A DNA stretch of 10,037 bases from an uncultured Sphingorhabdus sp. (lineage in GTDB: Bacteria; Pseudomonadota; Alphaproteobacteria; Sphingomonadales; Sphingomonadaceae), in the NCBI GenBank assembly GCA_937873665.1, contig CALMYW010000429.1:1-10037 (forward strand), read 5' to 3'. The notes under the pieces are model-generated. The model was given only the letters and a program-made list of their open reading frames with translations, ran no database searches and was not told the DNA's origin. Shown here one piece after another: positions 5,251 through 10,037 of the stretch. A program made the translations under genes and the position numbers. Each line of letters starts with the position of its first letter. Position 1 is the first letter of the stretch.

Positions 5251-7073
5251 TTAGCGTTCGCTGTCAGTACGTCGACGAACCAGCCGCGCCGGACATCGTT
5301 GGTCGGAACCCCCTGTCGCGCCTCTGCGATGTGTCTAGACAAGACCGACAGCAAGCTCGCCAACCGATTGAGGCCAGCGCGCTTTAGTCGTTGCTGAACG
5401 ACCTGTTGCGCGCCGTTAACCTGACTGGGCGAACGCTGCGACAGAATAATCACGGAGTTGAAATAGTAGGCCAGAGTCGAAGTCCGCTCAAGCTTGTTCT
5501 CGGGCAGTAGGCGCACGATCTCGTTGAGGTCGGACACTTCGACCTGCGAGAGTTCCTCGTTGCGGACCCGGGTGACAAAGTCTTCGAGCTGGACGATCTT
5601 GTTGTGCCTCTCGCGCGCGTAGCCGGCCGCCATGAGTGCGCCTAGGAACAGCTCCTGGGTGTTGCGGGCTTCGGCTTCGGCAGCCTTCGAGGCCGAGACC
5701 TCAAGCTGACGCTGCAGGTTGGCGAGTTGCTGCGCATCCATTCCGAGGCCGCTGGCAACGCTGGTGCTCTTGGCAGCATCGATGATGGCGATTGCGTTGT
5801 TGCGCTCGGCCGAGCCCTGGCTGCCATCGCCGCTTTCCAGCCGCTTCCAGGCCGATGCAACACCATCGCGCAGCGGTGGATTGCCCTGCATCTCGGAACC
5901 GGCGAAGCCGCGCTTGTTGACGAAGTAGGGAGCAGCAATGACCAGCCGCACGCCCAGCGTGGGTGTGCGGACCTGGCCCCCCCCATCATAGACGTCCAGC
6001 TCCCGGCGGGCGCCGACGCCGACCATGTCGGCGTTATCGGTCGCGCTTCCGCCACGCACGGCAATACCGCCGAGACGCCCGGCTAGCGCGCCATCCGGTC
6101 GTACCGGCCGGAAATAGTCCATGGGCATCTCTTCGGCGTTCCCGACCATGTCGAACAATTGCAGCTTGTTGGGAGCCTTGCGCCCGACCGGGAAGGTCCG
6201 GCTGCCTTCGGGCGGTTCTTGGCCGACATCGGCAAACCAGGCGATCCGCGAGAGTTCGGCCGCGTTGTCGCGATCACCCCAGCCTTCGGCGACCTGGTAG
6301 CTGTTGCCGGTGGAGCCGGTCTCGTCGCCCCCGGGCGCGGCGATTTCCCATTCGGTTTCGGACGGCGGGCGGACAAGGCCGGGTGGGGTTTCGCGGGCGG
6401 GGACCCCCGACCAAAGCCCGCCATTGTCGTTCTCGTAGGCGATCAGCCACCGGGAGAAGCGGTCGGCGAAGTTGACCGCTTCGATCCACGAGAGGCCGGT
6501 CGCCGGCAGGACATTGGTGCCGCGGACCGACTTCAAGGCTTCGCCGGCGCGCTTGCACGCGGCGGAATCGTCGCCGAAGTCGGTCTCGTCTCCTCCGGAA
6601 AAGATGGCGTATTGCGGCTGTGTGAGTTCGTACTTGGCGACGTAATAGGTTGTCGTGCCCGAACCATCGGCGCTTGCCGGAAAGCTGCCGGCGATCTGGC
6701 CGAACCAGGAACCCGATATGGCCTTCTGAAAGCCATCGCTGGCGTTGGGGTCCCCAAAGGTTGCCCTTTCGCTGTCGAGCGCATCGGCGACCGCCATACG
6801 CACCGCCCGGAATACCATCTTGCGCCCGCAGGGCATCGGCAGGACCAGTTCGTCGGGCAGTTCTTCGGCCTTTTTCGGCTCCGGACAGGCAATCTTGCCG
6901 ATGGCGTCCACCGCCCGCTTCTGGCCGACCCGCGCCTTCCCGACGAAGCCGGGACCGTCGACCTGGCCCCAGCTGGCGATCTTGCCGGGCTGGTCGGCAT
7001 CGGCAACGTCGGTCCCGCCGCAGCCCGACAGGACCAGCGATAAGCCTGCAGCCAAGGATGCAATCTTGCGCAC
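5247..7073 (-). CDS. tagR: TagR-like lipoprotein with a non-catalytic formylglycine-generating-enzyme (SUMF1) domain
   Basis: Predicted lipoprotein of 608 residues. I chose the GTG at 7073 because GGGGG lies 8 nt upstream and the product then begins MRKIASL; a TTG at 7079 is too close to that site. Lipobox LSGC puts the acceptor at Cys18, with Gly at +2 (outer membrane expected). The FGE-sulfatase/SUMF1 domain covers about 143-378: YYVAKYELTQPQY, GLSWIEAVNFADRF, RPPSETEWEIAAPGG, LFDMVGNAEEM, AVRGGS and LGVRLV. The two catalytic cysteines of true FGE are absent, so it is probably a binding or scaffold domain, as in TagR, the periplasmic activator of PpkA in Pseudomonas. A helical extension (400-608, coiled-coil-like at about 445-475) follows. 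The next-door ATPase, permease and PpkA-like genes support the TagR assignment. A run of eight G on the coding strand (5977-5984) encodes Gly residues within the domain. Confidence 0.85.
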   Translation of the reverse strand: MRKIASLAAGLSLVLSGCGGTDVADADQPGKIASWGQVDGPGFVGKARVGQKRAVDAIGKIACPEPKKAEELPDELVLPMPCGRKMVFRAVRMAVADALDSERATFGDPNASDGFQKAISGSWFGQIAGSFPASADGSGTTTYYVAKYELTQPQYAIFSGGDETDFGDDSAACKRAGEALKSVRGTNVLPATGLSWIEAVNFADRFSRWLIAYENDNGGLWSGVPARETPPGLVRPPSETEWEIAAPGGDETGSTGNSYQVAEGWGDRDNAAELSRIAWFADVGQEPPEGSRTFPVGRKAPNKLQLFDMVGNAEEMPMDYFRPVRPDGALAGRLGGIAVRGGSATDNADMVGVGARRELDVYDGGGQVRTPTLGVRLVIAAPYFVNKRGFAGSEMQGNPPLRDGVASAWKRLESGDGSQGSAERNNAIAIIDAAKSTSVASGLGMDAQQLANLQRQLEVSASKAAEAEARNTQELFLGALMAAGYARERHNKIVQLEDFVTRVRNEELSQVEVSDLNEIVRLLPENKLERTSTLAYYFNSVIILSQRSPSQVNGAQQVVQQRLKRAGLNRLASLLSVLSRHIAEARQGVPTNDVRRGWFVDVLTANAK

Positions 7074-7075
7074 GT

Positions 7076-8293
7076 TCAATTCCCCCTGATGGCGACGACC
7101 GGACTGATGCGCGCGGCGTTGCGCGCAGCCAGGAATGCTCCGGCCATGGCCACGAAAAATGCGATGATGGTAAGCAGCAGGCTATCGGCGATGGACAGGT
7201 TGCTGACGCTGCGGAGGCTGCCGACCTGTCCGGCGAACAGCCGGTTGATGATGGCCTGCGCACCGAGCGTGACGATGAACGCCAGGAGGATCGCCGGAAC
7301 GACCAGCAGCACTGCCTGGGTCACCGGCAGGGCGAACAGTTGCCGACGCTCCATGCCGAGCAGGCGCAGATAGCTGTAATCGAACCGCTTCCTTTCGACC
7401 CAGCCCCACTGGATAGCCCCCAGCGCGACCACCAGACCAAGAGCCATCAGCACGGCCAGCGATCCCACGAAGATCGTCATCGAGCGCTCGAGCCGCTGGA
7501 CCAGGCGAATGTCGCCTGCGCGGCTGGCGGTTTCGAGACCATAGGTCTGCATCAACTGCCTGACCGCTGGCACGTCATCGATCGACCGGGCATAGAGCCG
7601 AATGCCAGAATACCGCCGTTGTCTTGCATCTGCCCGGTTCGCGGCCTTGGCCTGGTCGAGGCTGGCTTGCCGCTCGTCTTCGCGCCACCGTTCGATCGCC
7701 TCGATTGTAGGGTAGGGGAGGTAGGCCTGTGCGAGGTTGCTGCGCGACTGGCCGGCCGGGACTATATCGAGAATCTTCAGCGGCAGCCGGATTTGCTGTG
7801 CCTCGCCGGCGGCGTTGCGGCGTTCGACTACCAGCACGACCGGCGCACCCGTCCTGATTCCGAGCTGGCGAGCGGCGTTCTCGCTGACAGCGACGCTGTT
7901 GTCCTGCCACCGTCCGCGCACGACCGGATCCCCCTGTCCCGAAGGGACCAGGTCAAGGTCCGTGCCCTTCTGCAGGTCCGGCGTGCGCATGACGGCGGCG
8001 GCGGAAAGGAGCCGCGTCCGGGGCACCGCAAAGGCGACACCCGGGTTGGCCCGCAATTCCTCGATCATCGCAGGCGTGACGGGCGGCTCGCCCACCGTCG
8101 ACATTTCCCGCGCCTGCGGACTTGCCGTCAGCTCGCTGCGCATCTGCCCTACCACGCCCGAGCGTATTGCGAGCAGCAGCATGACCGGAACCAGTACGGC
8201 GGTGATCGCCAGGATCATGCAGAGCGCGCTCGGCCACTCGGTCCGGCAATCCTGGATTGCCAGCCGCAAGACGAGTTGGCCGTGCCGCCTCAA
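7076..8293 (-). CDS. tagS: TagS-like ABC transporter permease (FtsX/MacB type)
   Basis: Inner-membrane permease of 405 residues. Predicted membrane segments are at about 22-44, 272-295, 321-348 and 369-390. A large periplasmic region (about 45-270) lies between the first two, which is the MacB/FtsX four-TM layout. The cytoplasmic loop after TM2 carries FDYSYLRLLGMERRQLF, matching the coupling segment of FtsX-like proteins, and the C-terminus ends SPVVAIRGN in the family manner. MacB-type proteins transmit force across the membrane rather than forming a channel. TagS of the Pseudomonas type VI regulatory pathway has this architecture, and the neighbouring ATPase and TagR-like genes support that match. 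The start is TTG, forming a TTGA overlap with the ATPase stop; no strong ribosome binding site is seen, so translational coupling is likely. It could instead be another FtsX-like permease. Confidence 0.88.
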   Translation of the reverse strand: MRRHGQLVLRLAIQDCRTEWPSALCMILAITAVLVPVMLLLAIRSGVVGQMRSELTASPQAREMSTVGEPPVTPAMIEELRANPGVAFAVPRTRLLSAAAVMRTPDLQKGTDLDLVPSGQGDPVVRGRWQDNSVAVSENAARQLGIRTGAPVVLVVERRNAAGEAQQIRLPLKILDIVPAGQSRSNLAQAYLPYPTIEAIERWREDERQASLDQAKAANRADARQRRYSGIRLYARSIDDVPAVRQLMQTYGLETASRAGDIRLVQRLERSMTIFVGSLAVLMALGLVVALGAIQWGWVERKRFDYSYLRLLGMERRQLFALPVTQAVLLVVPAILLAFIVTLGAQAIINRLFAGQVGSLRSVSNLSIADSLLLTIIAFFVAMAGAFLAARNAARISPVVAIRGN

Positions 8294-9024
8294 TGCAGCA
8301 CTCGCGACGCGATCCGGCCGACCCCGGCCCCGTCCTCGACTGCCGAAGTGATCCGGACGCAGTCAAATCCCATCCCACTGGCGAGAGCCTCGTCATGCGT
8401 GACGATGATCGAGGCCTGGACCATGCCGACATGCACGGCCTCGCGGAGCACCTCGAGAGTCATCCGGGCATTGGCAGGGTCAAGTGCGCTGGTCGGCTCG
8501 TCGGCAAGCAGGAGCGTCGGGCGCGTGACCATTGCCCGGGCCAGGGCGACGCGCTGGCGCTGGCCACCGGAAATCGAATCGATCCGGCGATGGCTCAGGT
8601 TTTCGACATCAAGGGCTGCGAGCAGTTCGCCTGCGATCCCGAGGCTGGTTCCGCTGATCCGGGCAGGCAACCGCACGTTCTCGATCACGGTCAGCGAGCG
8701 CAGCAGGCCGCCGTTCTGCAACAGCAATCCGATTTCCTCGCGGCGGAAAGCCAGTCGCTCGTCCTCTGCGGCCGCCTCGTCGTCCTGATGGGCAACCAGG
8801 GTTTTGCCCGCCCGGTCCCTGATCATGAAGTAACCGCTGCCCGGCGCTGGCCGGATGAGCGCGAGCAGTTCCACGAACAGGCTCTTGCCCGATCCTGACG
8901 GACCGACGATCGCGATGCGATCTCCGGGCTGGACATCGAAGGCCGGTATGTCCAGCCGGAAACCCTGCTCACCATCCCCAACTTTGATGCAGCTGTTGCG
9001 GATGGTGAGAAGCTGGCTCGTCAC
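8290..9024 (-). CDS. tagT: TagT-like ABC transporter ATP-binding protein
   Basis: Cytoplasmic ATPase of 244 residues that should power the adjacent permease. All nucleotide-binding motifs are present: Walker A GPSGSGKS (41-48), Q-loop Gln103 (LLLQNGG), signature SGGQRQR (152-158), Walker B LLLADEPTSALD (171-182) and the H-loop His210 in VTHDE. It belongs to the LolD/MacB/FtsE group by motif style. The start is the GTG at 9024, forming a GTGA overlap with the stop of the upstream gene, with GGGA 6 nt ahead. The frame stays open far upstream, but that region belongs to the PpkA-like gene read in another frame. A lengthened linker between Walker A and the Q-loop holds an acidic patch (DDEAAAEDE, 81-89). 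Context with a TagR-like and a PpkA-like protein points to TagT. Confidence 0.93.
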   Translation of the reverse strand: MTSQLLTIRNSCIKVGDGEQGFRLDIPAFDVQPGDRIAIVGPSGSGKSLFVELLALIRPAPGSGYFMIRDRAGKTLVAHQDDEAAAEDERLAFRREEIGLLLQNGGLLRSLTVIENVRLPARISGTSLGIAGELLAALDVENLSHRRIDSISGGQRQRVALARAMVTRPTLLLADEPTSALDPANARMTLEVLREAVHVGMVQASIIVTHDEALASGMGFDCVRITSAVEDGAGVGRIASRVLH

Positions 9025-10037
9025 GGCATTTCCCGAAGCGGGATGAGAGCGACCTGATCGTTCGCGTCCGTACCCGAAAGCTGCACCCAGCGAGACTGGT
9101 CGGCTTCGATCTGGCGATAGAACGCGATCTTTTCGTTCAGGCGCCGGATGAAGGCGTCCTGCTTCGAAGCGCCCATTCCGCGCCAATCCTGCGCGTTGAG
9201 CGAGAGCACGTCGCTCTTGTAGGGCAGGAGCGACAGGAAGCTGGGCATCAGCGCCGAGAGGTCGGCGCTGCCATTGGTGAACCGTTGCGGATCCTGGGCC
9301 GTTGCCGCTGACAGCATCCGCAGAAGGTCGAAGAACCGTCCGCTTTCGGTCTTTGCCTGCTGGGCATTGGCGAGTAGCGTCTGGCACTTTTCGGCCAGCT
9401 GGCTCAATTGCCGCCTGGTCAGATAGATGCTGACATCGAAGGCTGCGACATCGGGGTTGGCGAGGTCGCGGTCGCTCGTCCAAGAGGCGTTGAAGGCCGG
9501 GGCGTTGGCACCGGCTGCCGCTCCGAGGAAGCGCTGCTGCACGGCGAACAGCTTGCCCAGCACCAGCTCCTTAACCGAAGGCTGGGCACCATCGCCACCA
9601 GCCGCGACAGACGCCCGCCCGTTCTGGACAAGCTTGCCCTGGGTCTCGTCCCTGATCGCGTCGAGCAGGGTGCTGACTTCGGCCAGATAGTTGTCAAAGG
9701 CCTTGGGAGATCCGTTCGGGATCGAGCGGTAAAGGCTCTTGCCCCGGCCGTCGGCCAGTTCCGTACGGTACTGCTGTGCCGCCTTGTCGATATCGCCGGC
9801 CTGCCTAGCTTCGGGGGTTTCGACGTGGACCGGGAAAATGCTGATGCCCTGTTCTTTGGCCACGGCGGCAATGGTCGAAAGACCGGTGTTGCGGATGCTC
9901 GCCTTGGGGTCATCGGACTTGAGGCTGCCGGCGTCGGTCACGAGAAAGACCATGCGCAAGCCGCAACCCTGGCCCCAGTTGAGGCGCATCGCGTTGTCGA
10001 GCCCTTCCAGCGTCAGCGGATACATCCGTCCCGTAAA
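9021..10037 (-). CDS. PpkA-like von Willebrand A protein, C-terminal part (5' end outside window)
   Basis: Partial gene: 338 residues and the stop are in the window and the frame is open to the right edge, so an ATG at 10025 is probably internal. The first 130 residues look like the second half of a vWA domain. MVFLVTDAG (29-37) supplies the late MIDAS aspartate, followed by NTGLSTIAAVAKEQGISIF and PVHVETPEAR; the DxSxS motif must lie upstream. The rest (about 155-338) resembles the region after the vWA domain in the type VI kinase PpkA: RDLANPDVAAFDVSIYLTRR, FFDLLR, LPYKSDVLSL and a C-terminus RWVQLSG...VALIPLREMP. PpkA is a Thr kinase that phosphorylates Fha under control of TagQRST. Whether a kinase domain exists here cannot be seen. 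The match is from memory of the family, not a search. The stop overlaps the ATPase start (GTGA). Confidence 0.8.
   Translation of the reverse strand, partial: FTGRMYPLTLEGLDNAMRLNWGQGCGLRMVFLVTDAGSLKSDDPKASIRNTGLSTIAAVAKEQGISIFPVHVETPEARQAGDIDKAAQQYRTELADGRGKSLYRSIPNGSPKAFDNYLAEVSTLLDAIRDETQGKLVQNGRASVAAGGDGAQPSVKELVLGKLFAVQQRFLGAAAGANAPAFNASWTSDRDLANPDVAAFDVSIYLTRRQLSQLAEKCQTLLANAQQAKTESGRFFDLLRMLSAATAQDPQRFTNGSADLSALMPSFLSLLPYKSDVLSLNAQDWRGMGASKQDAFIRRLNEKIAFYRQIEADQSRWVQLSGTDANDQVALIPLREMP

Larger units (their letters stand above)
3428..10037 (-). other. Six-gene operon encoding a TagRST/PpkA-like envelope signalling module
   Basis: Six minus-strand genes are joined by 4-bp overlaps (GTGA, TTGA, ATGA, ATGA) or, at the tagR-like gene, a 2-bp gap, so they should be one transcript with translational coupling. 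No promoter lies inside the window; it must be beyond the right edge. The order is PpkA-like, ATPase, permease, TagR-like, SH3b protein, lipoprotein. In P. aeruginosa the matching genes run tagQ, tagR, tagS, tagT, ppkA, so the relative order is reversed here. Half of the starts used are not ATG (GTG 9024, TTG 8293, GTG 7073). Confidence 0.75.

Noticed and set aside
6159..7043. A 294-codon + strand frame opposite the TagR-like gene.
   Set aside because: Antisense shadow: it covers the lipobox and SUMF1 coding region of the real gene and shows no recognisable motif.
5247..7073. Sulfatase-activating formylglycine-generating enzyme.
   Set aside because: The catalytic cysteines are missing, no sulfatase gene is nearby, and the neighbouring genes point to a TagR-type role.
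6650..8788. A 712-codon open frame on the + strand opposite the TagR-like, permease and ATPase genes.
   Set aside because: It lies antisense to three genes with clear family motifs. Its translation is Arg/Ser/Pro-rich with no domain or signal, as expected for a GC-rich shadow frame.
9025..9483. Upstream extension of the ABC ATPase frame to 9483.
   Set aside because: It overlaps the PpkA-like coding sequence in another frame and precedes the normal ABC N-terminus; the GTG at 9024 gives a standard-length ATPase.

Overview
The window looks like chromosomal DNA of a GC-rich Gram-negative bacterium. Codon use, the style of the integrases and the protein sequences suggest an alphaproteobacterium, possibly a sphingomonad or Erythrobacter relative. 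That placement is an inference; no rRNA or other marker gene is present. Coding density is very high. Two gene blocks converge on a 97-bp gap at 3331-3427.

Left block (+ strand, about 129-3330) is mobile-element cargo. Two full-length tyrosine recombinases of the P4/DUF4102 type sit in tandem with an ATGA overlap, and both keep the complete R-K-HxxR-H-Y catalytic set. They are followed, again with overlapping frames, by a type II toxin-antitoxin pair: a RelE-family toxin first, then a NadS/HigA-type XRE antitoxin. A 7-bp-arm inverted repeat within the 3' end of the second integrase gene lies just upstream of the toxin and is a candidate operator. This looks like the right-hand end of an integrated element, with its left part beyond position 1.

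Right block (- strand, 10037 down to 3428) is one tightly packed operon of six genes, all overlapping or a few bases apart, entering from beyond the right edge. In transcription order it encodes: (1) the C-terminal part of a von Willebrand A protein resembling the C-terminal half of the type VI secretion kinase PpkA; (2) an ABC ATPase; (3) a four-TM FtsX/MacB-like permease; (4) a lipoprotein with a formylglycine-generating-enzyme-like (SUMF1) domain that lacks the catalytic cysteines; (5) an exported protein with glycine zippers and an SH3b domain; (6) a small lipoprotein of unknown family. Proteins 1-4 match the parts list PpkA, TagT, TagS, TagR of the threonine-phosphorylation pathway that post-translationally activates type VI secretion in Pseudomonas aeruginosa. 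The gene order is reversed, and two extra envelope proteins stand where the outer-membrane lipoprotein TagQ would be expected.

My reading is that the operon encodes an envelope-sensing ABC module. The periplasmic and outer-membrane proteins (4-6) would pass a signal through the permease and ATPase (2-3) to the PpkA-like protein (1). No type VI structural gene lies in the window, so the output is not established. The main points for follow-up are this unusual TagRST-like operon, the lipidated TagR-like protein, the two uncharacterised envelope proteins, and the repeats in the convergent gap that may mark the element's end.
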